Shown here: positions 8,499 through 17,031 of the stretch, piece after piece | Layout of the letters: each line of letters begins with the position of its first letter | Position numbering within the stretch: position 1 is the stretch's first letter | NCBI GenBank assembly: GCA_002506085.1 | Contig: DAWV01000002.1 | Coordinates: 18,715 to 82,714 of the forward strand | Direction: 5' to 3' | Length of the DNA stretch: 64,000 bases | Source of the DNA: Methanocorpusculaceae archaeon UBA425 | GTDB taxonomy: Archaea > Halobacteriota > Methanomicrobia > Methanomicrobiales > Methanocorpusculaceae | The notes under the pieces: generated by a model | What the model saw: the letters and a program-made list of their open reading frames with translations, nothing else | Database searches by the model: none | Told to the model about the DNA's origin: nothing | Made by a program: the position numbers and the translations under genes

Positions 8499-8602
8499 GA
8501 TACTCAGTATGCCTGATCTGACTATCGGATCAACATATATGCTCAGAATAGGGTCTGAACAGGCGACCCGCCGCTGTCACCCCTCTTTTTTTCAGCAACA
8601 AA

Positions 8603-8662
8603 TATATCGGATGACGATACAACAATATATCGGAACGCGATATACCGTTAAACGTTATATCG
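8603..8662 (+). promoter_or_regulatory. probable PadR operator: three TATATCG half-sites
   Basis: TATATCG occurs at 8603-8609, 8626-8632 and 8656-8662, immediately upstream of the padR start at 8679. The middle copy forms a perfect inverted repeat TATATCG-N5-CGATATA (8626-8644); the first forms TATATCG-N5-CGATA (8603-8619) with the same spacing. The AT-rich half-sites would overlap the TATA element, so binding should block TBP. Autoregulation is typical of PadR proteins; the specific site is inferred. Confidence 0.6.
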
Positions 8663-8678
8663 CCTGACAGAATATAGC

Positions 8679-9002
8679 ATGACACTTACTCTCGAAAAAT
8701 CACCGCTCACCGAAGCAGCCTACTACATCTTGCTCTCCCTCTATGAGCCGATGCACGGTTACGGCATAATGCAGAATGTGAAGGTAATGAGCAGCGGCAG
8801 GGTCAATCTGGGACCCGGGACCTTGTACGGAGCAATCAGTTCGCTCCTGGAAAAAGGATGGATTATATCCGCTGGTGAGTCCGACTCCCGAAAAAAAGAA
8901 TATCAGATAACCGAATTTGGAAAAAAAGCAGTGGATTGTGAAATTCACCGGCTGGAAGAACTTCTTGCCAACGGCAAAAAGATTACTGGAGCAAAACAAT
9001 GA
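8679..9002 (+). CDS. PadR family transcriptional regulator
   Basis: 107-residue PadR-type winged-helix repressor. The signature Y-Y-I-L-L-S-L-Y-E-P-M-H-G-Y-G-I-M is at residues 15-31, the recognition helix and wing region L-G-P-G-T-L-Y-G-A-I-S-S-L at 48-60, and K-K-E-Y-Q-I-T wing strand near 78. The C-terminal dimerisation helix is short. The last codons overlap the ATG of the DUF2812 gene by 4 nt (ATGA), so the two are translationally coupled. PadR+DUF2812 pairs are a common arrangement in Firmicutes, which suggests horizontal acquisition. It probably represses its own promoter through the sites at 8603-8662. Confidence 0.92.
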   Translation: MTLTLEKSPLTEAAYYILLSLYEPMHGYGIMQNVKVMSSGRVNLGPGTLYGAISSLLEKGWIISAGESDSRKKEYQITEFGKKAVDCEIHRLEELLANGKKITGAKQ

Positions 9003-9553
9003 AGCACTCAACATGGAGATGGATCTCCGATTATGAAAAAGAGGAGAAGTGGCTGAACGAGATGGCGGCAAAGGGGATGTCCCTGTATGGTTTCTTCATG
9101 GGAAAATATACCTTTGAAGAGACCGAGCCTGGAAAGTACATCTACCAAATCGAGCTTCTGGAAAATTTTCCGACGTCGCCGGAAAGCGTTGCCTATCTCA
9201 GATTCCTGGAAGATACGGGTGTTATCTGCGTAGCGTCTGTGTTCAGATGGGTGTACCTGCGAAAAGAGGCGGCGAGCGGTCCGTTCGAACTTTACACCGA
9301 CATCGACTCAAAGATAAAACGCCTCTCAACGATGAAAAATCTCTGGTTTACTTTTGTCTGGCTCGAGTTCATTATTGCCGCGGCAAATCTGGCTATGGTC
9401 ATCTACGGATGGCTCGTTGTGGGTCAGATGGCTTGGTTTAACCTTGGCTGTGTTGTATTCCTCGTAATATTGGGTCTTATCCTGCTTAATTTTGGATTAA
9501 AACCTGCACGAAAAATCAAATCCCTCAAACGCGAGCAGCTTATCTGCGAGTAA
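8999..9553 (+). CDS. DUF2812 membrane protein, PadR partner
   Basis: 184-residue DUF2812 protein. The soluble N-terminal domain has the family pattern D-Y-E-K-E-E-K-W-L-N-E-M-A-A-K-G at residues 11-26, followed by a Y-x-F-E-x-x-x-P-G-K-Y-x-Y segment. Two hydrophobic helices lie at about 117-138 and 143-165, with a basic C-terminus. Function is unknown; these proteins are nearly always encoded next to PadR regulators and may be targets or sensors of membrane stress. It overlaps padR by 4 nt. Confidence 0.87.
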   Translation: MKHSTWRWISDYEKEEKWLNEMAAKGMSLYGFFMGKYTFEETEPGKYIYQIELLENFPTSPESVAYLRFLEDTGVICVASVFRWVYLRKEAASGPFELYTDIDSKIKRLSTMKNLWFTFVWLEFIIAAANLAMVIYGWLVVGQMAWFNLGCVVFLVILGLILLNFGLKPARKIKSLKREQLICE

Positions 9554-9656
9554 AACTTTTCCTTTTTTTCGGAACGCCGATAAAATCCCCAACTTCTCCG
9601 GCCCTGGTATATCACGACCAAACAACAGATATAGTAGTGACAAAGGAGGTAAAAAG

Positions 9657-9674
9657 ATGTCCGGCATTCGTTAA
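9657..9674 (+). other. strong ribosome binding site followed by a five-codon frame
   Basis: AAAGGAGGT at 9642-9650 is a near-perfect anti-16S match and is followed 6 nt later by ATG-TCC-GGC-ATT-CGT-TAA. Either this is a tiny leader peptide or the stump of a gene broken by an early stop. It lies in the 292-bp gap between the DUF2812 and MFS genes. Confidence 0.3.
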
Positions 9675-9719
9675 AAAAACTCTTGCGCACAGCCTATTTC
9701 GACGAAATAAAACCTCATC

Positions 9720-9832
9720 GGGCAAATAACATTTTTCGTATGCGCGTTTTGCCCATAACACAGTCCGTCTCTTTATATATGACGGGGCATCTCATGCAGG
9801 TATTTTTGGAGCAGTCTTTTATTACGGGCAAA
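9720..9832 (+). promoter_or_regulatory. MFS promoter region with three GGGCAAA motifs
   Basis: GGGCAAA occurs at 9720-9726 and 9826-9832 on the plus strand and as TTTGCCC at 9748-9754, so the first two form an inverted pair. A TATA-like CTTTATATATG at 9771-9781 lies between them and the MFS start at 9846. CCGTC/GACGG (9765-9769/9781-9785) brackets the TATA. A regulator binding these motifs is possible; none is identified. Confidence 0.4.
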
Positions 9833-9845
9833 TCGATATTTTAAG

Positions 9846-11030
9846 ATGCAGAATAAAACATTTCACCCAACGCGGTGGACACTGGTATTTTTACTCCTCT
9901 CCTCCATGATGATTCTCATGGGAGGGGTAGCTGTAGCGCCGGCTCTTCCGGCAATAAGTGCGGCATTTCCGGATGCCTCCGAAGCAGCAATATCTTTAAT
10001 TATCACACTGCCCGCCCTCGCAATCGTCTTCAGCGGATTTTTTATCGGAGCTGCTGTTGACAAATTCGGGAAAGTCCGCATTCTGGCAATATCTTTAGCC
10101 GTATTCACTTTTGCCGGAGTATCCGGGTTTTTCCTGTCAAGCCTGCCTGCAATTCTTGTTGGAAGAATTATCCTCGGTATCGGCATATCCGGTATCGTAA
10201 ATACAACAACAACGCTGATAACAGATTATTACCAGGGTCCGTCCCGGGTAAAAGTATTGGGTTATCAGGCAGCCGCAATGGGAATCGGGGTTGTCATTTT
10301 AGATACCAGCGGAGGGATTCTTGCCGGAATTTCCTGGAGACTGGCGTTCCTCATTTACTTACTCGGACTCTTCATTCTGATCGAAACTCTGGTTACTATG
10401 AAAGAACCGGTCCGCGAAAAAGTCAGTATGACCCGCGATGCGCCAGAAAACAAAACACCGGTCGGATCCATTGTCCTCATCTACATCACGCTGTTCCTTG
10501 GCATGATGCTGTTCTTCTTAATGCCGACAAAGTTCCCGTATCTGATAGCAGAATACATTGAAAACTCGTCCGCCTTGTCAGGAATTCTCCTTGGTATCCT
10601 TGGCATTTTCTCTGCAATAGTCGGGACACTTTATTGGAGGATTGCCGGCAGAATTCACCGGATGGTAAACATTTCCCTATCGTTTATCCTGCTTGGTGCC
10701 GGATACGTTCTGTTTGGTCTTTCAGAATCTATGATGATAATTGTCATATCTGTAATCATTATCGGTATTGGAAACGGTCTCTTAATGCCTACCATCCTTA
10801 GCTGGCTAGGGGTAATTACTCCGCGTGAAATCATGGGAAAAGTGATGGGCGGTTATGGTGTATCCTTAAACCTTGGGCAGTTTCTTGCATCCATTGCTGC
10901 CATACCGGTGATTATGATTTCAGCAGGTTACGGCGAGATGTTCCTCATCTTCGGAGTTATCGCAATACTACTCGGAGTTTTCTATATCCTCGGATATCTG
11001 AAAGTCAGAAACACATCTCATACAAACTGA
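9846..11030 (+). CDS. MFS transporter, multidrug-efflux type
   Basis: 394-residue major facilitator with about 12 hydrophobic helices. The conserved loop between helices 2 and 3 reads G-A-A-V-D-K-F-G-K-V-R (MFS motif A variant), and the motif-C-like glycine-rich stretch follows near helix 5 (D-T-S-G-G-I-L-A-G-I-S-W-R). This pattern suits the DHA1 drug:H+ antiporter group. Substrate unknown. It stands alone, and lies in the block of bacterial-type genes. A terminator T-tract follows at 11049-11055. Confidence 0.87.
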   Translation: MQNKTFHPTRWTLVFLLLSSMMILMGGVAVAPALPAISAAFPDASEAAISLIITLPALAIVFSGFFIGAAVDKFGKVRILAISLAVFTFAGVSGFFLSSLPAILVGRIILGIGISGIVNTTTTLITDYYQGPSRVKVLGYQAAAMGIGVVILDTSGGILAGISWRLAFLIYLLGLFILIETLVTMKEPVREKVSMTRDAPENKTPVGSIVLIYITLFLGMMLFFLMPTKFPYLIAEYIENSSALSGILLGILGIFSAIVGTLYWRIAGRIHRMVNISLSFILLGAGYVLFGLSESMMIIVISVIIIGIGNGLLMPTILSWLGVITPREIMGKVMGGYGVSLNLGQFLASIAAIPVIMISAGYGEMFLIFGVIAILLGVFYILGYLKVRNTSHTN

Positions 11031-11048
11031 GAGTGTTGGATTACCACC

Positions 11049-11055
11049 TTTTTTT
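11049..11055 (+). terminator. T-tract terminator after MFS gene
   Basis: Seven consecutive T residues 18 nt after the MFS stop codon, followed by CTCCG. Oligo-T runs of this kind follow many genes in the window and fit archaeal U-tract termination. Confidence 0.55.
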
Positions 11056-11196
11056 CTCCGCATCGCGCCTAATTCCGGGCAGACTCCTCTATCGAAAGGG
11101 AAAAGCCATCCTTATCCAAAATCTGAAAATCCCGGTGAAAAAAGTTCTTCTCTTTTACATTCAGAAATGAGGGAATGATTATGGGGATTTTTACCG

Positions 11197-12054
11197 TTAC
11201 CTGCTCAGGAACTCCTTCAGCTCCTCACGTCCGGCATCGTAATCCGCGACCCCGAGATTATACTGCTCATGTATATCCTGTGAGTCTTTGGTAGTTGTCT
11301 TCACCTTTCCCGTCTGAGACGGGGCAAAGACAAATGCCTTTCCTTTCGCCTCCAGTTTTTTGATCTGCGCTATCACCTCATAATACCTGAGATGCCGGTC
11401 GTCGATTTTTTTGACCACTTCCGGATAGTTTCGCAGGATTACATGATAAAACGGCTTGTATTTCTGGGGCTGCCGGACAAAACTCCGCGGATTTTCCAGC
11501 AAAACCACCAGTTTATCACAGCCGTCATCAAGTGCCTTCTGCACCGGAATCGAATCAGACACCCCGCCGTCAAAATACAGTTTGCCATTCAGTTCGATTG
11601 GTTTACAAACCACCGGAATTGCACAGCTTGCCATGATAGCACGGAAATCATCTTTTTTCATATCTTTTCCACATAAATATTCTGCCTTCCCTGTCTCGGC
11701 ATTGGTTGCCGTCAGATAGTATTCGGCAGGATTATCCATCAGTGTCTGGTAATCCACAGGGTCGATACCGGTCGAGTTGGTTATCGTACCGTAGATATAC
11801 TGCAGATTGAAATAGGATCCGGTTTTCAGATAGTTCCTCATTCCGAGATACTCCGGGTGTTTCTGATATATTGTATAGAAATGCAGGTTTCTTTCCCGTT
11901 GATTTGCGAGATATGATGCCAGATTGCCGGACCCTGCCGACACACCTATACATTCATCAAAACAAATCCCGTCATCCAGGAAGCGGTCAAGAATGCCCGC
12001 ACTATAGGCACACTTCATTCCCCCGCCTTCGACGATTAATCCGCTTTTACTCAT
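11197..12054 (-). CDS. patatin-like phospholipase
   Basis: 285-residue patatin-family lipid acyl hydrolase. The oxyanion-hole glycines are in V-E-G-G-G-M-K (residues 8-14), the nucleophile elbow is G-V-S-A-G with Ser39, and the catalytic-dyad Asp is D162 in F-D-G-G-V-S-D. This is a soluble single-domain form resembling the bacterial YjjU/RssA group. It probably deacylates phospholipids, which is odd for an organism with ether lipids; dietary or host lipids, or acyl-proteins, are possible substrates. It is a single gene with an AT-rich promoter (TTATATAATTAG) at about 12060-12075. Confidence 0.88.
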   Translation of the reverse strand: MSKSGLIVEGGGMKCAYSAGILDRFLDDGICFDECIGVSAGSGNLASYLANQRERNLHFYTIYQKHPEYLGMRNYLKTGSYFNLQYIYGTITNSTGIDPVDYQTLMDNPAEYYLTATNAETGKAEYLCGKDMKKDDFRAIMASCAIPVVCKPIELNGKLYFDGGVSDSIPVQKALDDGCDKLVVLLENPRSFVRQPQKYKPFYHVILRNYPEVVKKIDDRHLRYYEVIAQIKKLEAKGKAFVFAPSQTGKVKTTTKDSQDIHEQYNLGVADYDAGREELKEFLSR

Positions 12055-12161
12055 GTTATCCTTATATAATTAGTATAATCTTAATACCATATCATTAGAA
12101 TAGATGAAATTCATGCATTCATTTCCGAATCGGCTTTATCCGTAAACTCCGCGAAAAAAAG

Positions 12162-15100
12162 TTAAAAGGGTCGGGGTTTGAAGTATTCAACCAGTGACTC
12201 GAATAATTTCATATCAAACTGTTCGTCAAAGTTTTTGTACAGATCATTGCCGATTCTTTCGGCATGTCCCATCTTACCAAATACTCTCCCGTCAGGTGAG
12301 GTGATACCTTCAATCGCCATCATGGAATTATTCGGATTGAAATGAATGTCAGATGTCGGATTATTGTTCAGATCAACATACTGGGTTGCCACCTGGCCAT
12401 TTTCAATAAGCTGCTTCAGCACCTCGTCATTTGCCAGGAATCTGCCCTCGCCATGGGAGATTGGAACCGCGAAGACATCGCCGACGCTGACCTTTGACAA
12501 CCAGGGTGATTTGACGGATGAGACCCTGATGCGGACAAGTTTTGACTGATGTCTGCCGATTGTATTGAAGGTAAGAGTCGGAGAGTTCTCATCAACGTCA
12601 ATGATTTCTCCATACGGAACCAGCCCTAATTTAATCAATGCCTGGAATCCGTTACAGATTCCGCACATCAGACCATCCCGGTTCTTCAATAAATCATGCA
12701 CGGCATCCTTTATCTTCGCATTGCGGAAAAATGCCGTGATGAACTTACCCGATCCGTCCGGTTCATCCCCTCCGGAAAATCCTCCCGGAATAAAAATCGC
12801 CTGGGATTTTCTGATACTGTCCGCAAACTTATCCACAGACTCCGCGATATCCTTTGAGCTCTGGTTCTTAATCACCATAATTTCCGGAATCGCACCGGCT
12901 TTTGCCACGGCTTTTGCACTGTCATACTCGCAGTTCGTGCCAGGGAAAACCGGAATCAGAACTCTTGGATGGGCAACCGGCTGTCTTGGTCTGATGACAC
13001 TCCGGGTCTCGTACTTTATTTTCTTAATCCTGCCCGATCCCTGCTGGATATTGCATGGATACACAGACTCCAGTTTTTCTTCGTACACTTTCAGCAGGGT
13101 ATCGAGAGGCAGCTTTACGCCGGCATAACGGATGAAAGAATCCGACGTAGTAACACCTAATTTTGTACCAGCGTCCGTATCATCGCTCAGTTCCAGGATG
13201 AATGCACCATAATTGTAACCAAAAATATCCTGAGCATCCAGATCACTGTCATAGGAAAATCCTACCATGTTCCCGAATGCCATTTTTAAAATGGCTTCTG
13301 CAATTCCGCCTAAGGTTGGTGTATAGCACGCCAGGACTCTTCCCTCTCTCATCAATTCGGTAACCAGATGATAATTTGCAATTAAGGACTCTGCCTTCGG
13401 CAGGTTGTTTTCATCATATTCTACCTTGAGGAGAACGACCTTGTGCCCCGGCTCCTTGAAATCATTGGAGATGATATTTTTGATTTTCTCAGTGGTTACT
13501 GCAAACGAAACAAGGGTCGGCGGGACATCGAGTTTCTCAAAAGACCCGCTCATGGAATCCTTTCCGCCGATAGAACCAACGCCGAGCTCCATCTGGGCTT
13601 TGAATGCTCCAAGTAAAGCACTCATCGGCTTACCCCAGCGCTGCGGATCCTTCCCGAGTTTTTCATAATATTCCTGGAAAGAGAGATACACATCCTGAAA
13701 TTCCGCCCCGGTCGCGACCAGTTTCGACACGCTCTCGACTACCGCTAGATATGCCCCGTGATACGGGCTCTTTTCAGCAATCATCGGGTTAAATCCCCAT
13801 GCCATCAGGGAGCAGTCATCCGTATCATTTTTTTCAACGGAAATCTTGTTTACCATTGCCTGAATCGGGGTCAGCTGATATTTCCCGCCAAACGGCATCA
13901 ATACCGTGCCGGCACCAATCGTCGAGTCGAATCGCTCAGAGAGTCCCCTCTTTGAGCAGACGTTCAAATCATCGGCAAGTTTCAGATAATTCTCTTTAAA
14001 GGTGCCTTTGATTTTCTTATCATAGGAAAGCGGCGCTGAAAGTTCGATATCAATGTGTTTTACCGTACCATTGGTATCCAGGAACTCACGGGAAATGTCC
14101 ACGATATTTTTCCCGTTCCATTTCAGAACAAGTCTTGCCTCTTTCGTTACTTTCGCGACAATCGTCGCTTCCAGATTTTCCGCATGGGCAAGGTCAATGA
14201 ACTTTCCCGCATCCTCTGCCCCGACCACGACCGCCATCCTCTCCTGGGACTCACTGATGGCAAGTTCGGTTCCGTCCAGACCCTCGTATTTCTTTGGCAC
14301 GGCATTCAGATCAATCTCAAGACCATCGGCAAGCTCACCGATTGCGACAGAAACCCCGCCAGCACCGAAGTCGTTACAGCGTTTAATCAGGAGGGATGCT
14401 TCTTTATTTCTGAACAGTCTCTGGATTTTTCTCTCTTCCGGGGCATTTCCTTTCTGAACTTCCGCACCGCAGCTGGCAAGAGATGAAACAGTATGGGCTT
14501 TTGACGAGCCTGCCGCCCCTCCGCATCCGTCTCTGCCGGTCTTCCCTCCTAAAAGAATGACCGCATCCCCGGTCTTCGGGACCTCTCTCCTGACATTTTC
14601 CTGTGGAACGGCAGCGATTACCGCCCCGACTTCCATTCTTTTTGCAACATATCCCTCGTGATAAATTTCATCGACGATGCCGGTTGCAAGACCAATCTGG
14701 TTCCCATATGAACTGTATCCGGCGGCTGCCGTGGACACAATCTTTCTCTGGGGTAGTTTACCCGCCAGTGTCTCATTCACCGGGGTTAAGGGATTTCCTG
14801 CGCCGGTCAGACGCATTGCCGCATAAACGTAGGCTCTTCCGGATAAGGGGTCCCGGATTGCCCCGCCAAGACAGGTTGCCGCTCCGCCGAACGGTTCAAT
14901 CTCGGTCGGGTGGTTGTGCGTTTCATTTTTGAATAACAGCAGCCAGTCTTCGTCTTTGCCGTCAACGTTCACGTTGATTTTGACGGTACAGGCATTAATC
15001 TCGGCAGATTCATCCAGCTTATCGAGTTTGCCCTGCTGTTTCAGATATCTGACCGCGATTGTCGCGATATCCATCAGATTCACGGGTTTCTCTCTTCCGA

Positions 15101-15866
15101 CAGCCTTTCTGACCGCAAGATACTCATCGAATGCTTTCTGGAGCAGAGGACTTTCGGTTTTCACGCTGTCAATGGTCGTCAGAAATGTCGTGTGACGGCA
15201 GTGGTCGGACCAGTAGGTATCAATCATCCTGATTTCTGTAATCGTCGGGTCCCGGTTTTCACTGATGAAATATTCCTGGCAGAAGGTAAGGTCTTCCAGG
15301 TCCATGGCAAGACCATGTTCGCGGATGAAATTGTTCAATCCTGCTGTATCCAGGGAAGTAAAGCCGGTGAGCGTTTCTACCGTTGTCGGAATATAGTATT
15401 GTACGGTCAGGGTTTTCGGTTTATCCAGCGCAGCCTCTCTGCTTTCTACAGGATTGATAACATATTTCTTAATAGCATTAATCTGTTCCTTTGAGAGTTT
15501 CCCCTGAAGGATATAGACTTTTGCGGCATTCACCGTAGGTCTTTCTCCCTGGGAAATCAGCTGGATGCACTGGGCGGCACTATCAGCTCTCTGGTCGAAC
15601 TGCCCGGGTAAATATTCTACGGCAAAGACTATCTCATTTTTATCAACTGTCAGTTCATCATAGGTTATATCCAACTGCGGTTCGGAAAAAACCGTGGACC
15701 TTGCATAATCAAACAATGATTTTTCTATATTTTCGACATCGTATCTGTTTATAATCCGTAATGATGTCAGTTCCTTAATGCCAAGCAGATTCTGCAGTTC
15801 ATTCTGTAATGATTTTGCTTCGTTTGCAAGTGCGGGTTTCTTTTCTACAAATACTCTGTAAACCAT
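12162..15866 (-). CDS. purL: phosphoribosylformylglycinamidine synthase, single-polypeptide clostridial type
   Basis: 1234-residue enzyme for step 4 of purine synthesis: FGAR + Gln + ATP to FGAM. It fuses an N-terminal PurS-like region, two PurL ATPase halves (N-E-T-H-N-H-P-T-E-I-E-P-F-G-G near residue 320; N-P-M-I-A-E-K-S-P-Y near 690) and a C-terminal class I glutaminase with C-G-I-C-N-G-F-Q (nucleophile Cys) and S-H-G-E-G-R. Most archaea encode PurS, PurQ and PurL separately; one chain of about 1240 residues is the clostridial form, suggesting transfer. The frame is open to 15890, but the TATA element at 15902-15912 places transcription start near 15880, so the ATG at 15866 is preferred. 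Confidence 0.93.
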   Translation of the reverse strand: MVYRVFVEKKPALANEAKSLQNELQNLLGIKELTSLRIINRYDVENIEKSLFDYARSTVFSEPQLDITYDELTVDKNEIVFAVEYLPGQFDQRADSAAQCIQLISQGERPTVNAAKVYILQGKLSKEQINAIKKYVINPVESREAALDKPKTLTVQYYIPTTVETLTGFTSLDTAGLNNFIREHGLAMDLEDLTFCQEYFISENRDPTITEIRMIDTYWSDHCRHTTFLTTIDSVKTESPLLQKAFDEYLAVRKAVGREKPVNLMDIATIAVRYLKQQGKLDKLDESAEINACTVKINVNVDGKDEDWLLLFKNETHNHPTEIEPFGGAATCLGGAIRDPLSGRAYVYAAMRLTGAGNPLTPVNETLAGKLPQRKIVSTAAAGYSSYGNQIGLATGIVDEIYHEGYVAKRMEVGAVIAAVPQENVRREVPKTGDAVILLGGKTGRDGCGGAAGSSKAHTVSSLASCGAEVQKGNAPEERKIQRLFRNKEASLLIKRCNDFGAGGVSVAIGELADGLEIDLNAVPKKYEGLDGTELAISESQERMAVVVGAEDAGKFIDLAHAENLEATIVAKVTKEARLVLKWNGKNIVDISREFLDTNGTVKHIDIELSAPLSYDKKIKGTFKENYLKLADDLNVCSKRGLSERFDSTIGAGTVLMPFGGKYQLTPIQAMVNKISVEKNDTDDCSLMAWGFNPMIAEKSPYHGAYLAVVESVSKLVATGAEFQDVYLSFQEYYEKLGKDPQRWGKPMSALLGAFKAQMELGVGSIGGKDSMSGSFEKLDVPPTLVSFAVTTEKIKNIISNDFKEPGHKVVLLKVEYDENNLPKAESLIANYHLVTELMREGRVLACYTPTLGGIAEAILKMAFGNMVGFSYDSDLDAQDIFGYNYGAFILELSDDTDAGTKLGVTTSDSFIRYAGVKLPLDTLLKVYEEKLESVYPCNIQQGSGRIKKIKYETRSVIRPRQPVAHPRVLIPVFPGTNCEYDSAKAVAKAGAIPEIMVIKNQSSKDIAESVDKFADSIRKSQAIFIPGGFSGGDEPDGSGKFITAFFRNAKIKDAVHDLLKNRDGLMCGICNGFQALIKLGLVPYGEIIDVDENSPTLTFNTIGRHQSKLVRIRVSSVKSPWLSKVSVGDVFAVPISHGEGRFLANDEVLKQLIENGQVATQYVDLNNNPTSDIHFNPNNSMMAIEGITSPDGRVFGKMGHAERIGNDLYKNFDEQFDMKLFESLVEYFKPRPF

Positions 15867-15901
15867 ATCAGCATCCCTTATCCGACCCAACGTGTTTCTA
15901 T

Positions 15902-15915
15902 ATTATATATGTAGG
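15902..15915 (-). promoter_or_regulatory. purL promoter with decamer shared with purE
   Basis: On the minus strand the sequence CCTACATATATAATA lies about 40 nt before the purL ATG. The decamer CCTACATATA (plus-strand TATATGTAGG, 15906-15915) is identical to one upstream of purE at 23205-23214. It contains the TATA element here, so it may be BRE/TATA or a shared operator. Confidence 0.45.
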
Positions 15916-16061
15916 ATTTGATTACTAAAATAGAAATAGATTGTTGACTCCTGACATGCCGGCGGAGAAATCCGCGGATACGTTGGCTGCACCGGAATCT
16001 CCCGCATGCATCATTCAATCCCGGATACAAACATTAATCTGTATTTATGTAGGGATTAATA

Positions 16062-16286
16062 ATGATGTCAACATTTTATGAGTATATGATAAAAGATGGT
16101 TCACTAATCTCAACCTTTGTCATATTTTTTGGTATTGTCGTGATTATCGCGTCAGCCGTGGGTTTCTCGCATTATCTGCCGAATCCCATCCTGCAAATTG
16201 CCGGAATTCTCTGTGGTGTATTCATTATCGTTCTCGGAGGAAAATACGCGCACTTCCGGAAAGAGGAGAATAAGCAGAACAAATAA
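16062..16286 (+). CDS. small two-helix membrane protein
   Basis: 74 residues with two hydrophobic helices (about 16-36 and 42-60), a Pro-containing linker (S-H-Y-L-P-N-P-I) and a charged C-terminal tail (R-K-E-E-N-K-Q-N-K). Two adjacent ATG codons (16062 and 16065) could start it. No family recognised. Upstream ATTAATCTGTATTTATG gives a plausible promoter. The 195 bp before it (15867-16061) hold the divergent purL promoter and nothing else seen. Confidence 0.6.
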   Translation: MMSTFYEYMIKDGSLISTFVIFFGIVVIIASAVGFSHYLPNPILQIAGILCGVFIIVLGGKYAHFRKEENKQNK

Positions 16287-16366
16287 ACCACCCGGAATTT
16301 TCTCACAACCTCTTTTTCTCTTTCAGTCGCCGGTTTCGGATTCATGAGGCATACATGGAATGCCGG

Positions 16367-16621
16367 TCAGCTGAACGAAGCGAAGAACTCCTTCAGATCG
16401 CGTTTCGTTTCCGGCGATAACGCGGATTTTTTCACGCCCAAAATCGCCCCTTCCAGCCCGTACAATCTGTGAAGACATGCCGAGTCATCCCGGGTCCTGA
16501 GCATAAGCCAGGCCTTCCTGCTGCCGATTTCCCTGAACTGTTCCACCGTCATGATTCCCACGCTGTTCAGCTGGTTTTCCGTATCTTTCCCGATATTTGG
16601 CAATGTAGCGAGTTCGCCCAT
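16367..16621 (-). CDS. TfoX C-terminal domain protein
   Basis: 84-residue stand-alone TfoX_C domain. The helix-hairpin-helix-like start L-P-N-I-G-K-D-T-E-N-Q-L-N-S-V-G-I at residues 7-23 and the pattern L-H-R-L-Y-G-L-E-G-A-I-L-G near 52-64 are typical of the C-terminal half of competence regulator TfoX/Sxy. The N-terminal TfoX domain is absent. Such single-domain proteins occur in many bacteria and some methanogens; function unknown. It starts with the ATG at 16621, in a divergent arrangement with the sdpR gene, 134 bp away. Confidence 0.85.
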   Translation of the reverse strand: MGELATLPNIGKDTENQLNSVGIMTVEQFREIGSRKAWLMLRTRDDSACLHRLYGLEGAILGVKKSALSPETKRDLKEFFASFS

Positions 16622-16688
16622 GATTCCTTCCTTCCATTACATTATCCTGTAATGGAATGTAAATCTTTCATCCCTGCCGCACCGACCT

Positions 16689-16724
16689 ATTTAGATAACC
16701 ATCAATTTAGAAAAACATCTAAAT
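16689..16724 (+). promoter_or_regulatory. probable SdpR operator
   Basis: A perfect inverted repeat ATTTAGA-N6-TCTAAAT (16705-16724) plus a third direct half-site ATTTAGA at 16689-16695, one and a half helical turns upstream. The distal arm merges with TAAATACC, a likely TATA element about 30 nt before the sdpR ATG. SdpR proteins repress their own operon in Bacillus, so this is the expected place for autoregulation. Confidence 0.6.
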
Positions 16725-16755
16725 ACCTTGTCAGTCAATATAGTATCGACTCATT

Positions 16756-17031
16756 ATGGGTTTTCCCGATACATTCAAAGCCTTATCTGATCCGGTAAGA
16801 CGTGAAATCCTGACAATGCTCAAGGATGGTAAAATGTCTGCCGGCGATATCGCCAAAAACTTCAATATGACCGGAGCTACGATATCGTATCATTTATCGC
16901 AGCTCAGAAAAGCAGATCTGGTAATTGAAACAAAATACAAGAATTTCGTTTATTATGAGCTGAATCTCTCGGTCTTTGAAGAGTTGATGTGTTGGCTGAC
17001 CCAATTCAAAGAGGCGAATCATGAAAATTGA
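16756..17031 (+). CDS. sdpR: ArsR-type autorepressor, SdpR family
   Basis: 91-residue winged-helix protein. The start F-K-A-L-S-D-P-V-R-R-E-I-L-T-M-L (residues 7-22) is the ArsR/SdpR signature, and the recognition helix is G-A-T-I-S-Y-H-L-S-Q-L-R (about 42-53). There are no metal-binding cysteines of the ArsR type. In Bacillus, SdpR represses the sdpRI operon and is relieved when SdpI at the membrane captures it. The 3' end overlaps the downstream sdpI-like gene by 11 nt, so they are coupled. Symbol by family resemblance. Confidence 0.88.
   Translation: MGFPDTFKALSDPVRREILTMLKDGKMSAGDIAKNFNMTGATISYHLSQLRKADLVIETKYKNFVYYELNLSVFEELMCWLTQFKEANHEN

Noticed and set aside
12565..15494. Long plus-strand frames opposite purL
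   Set aside because: They lie entirely within purL, have poor composition and no initiation signals.
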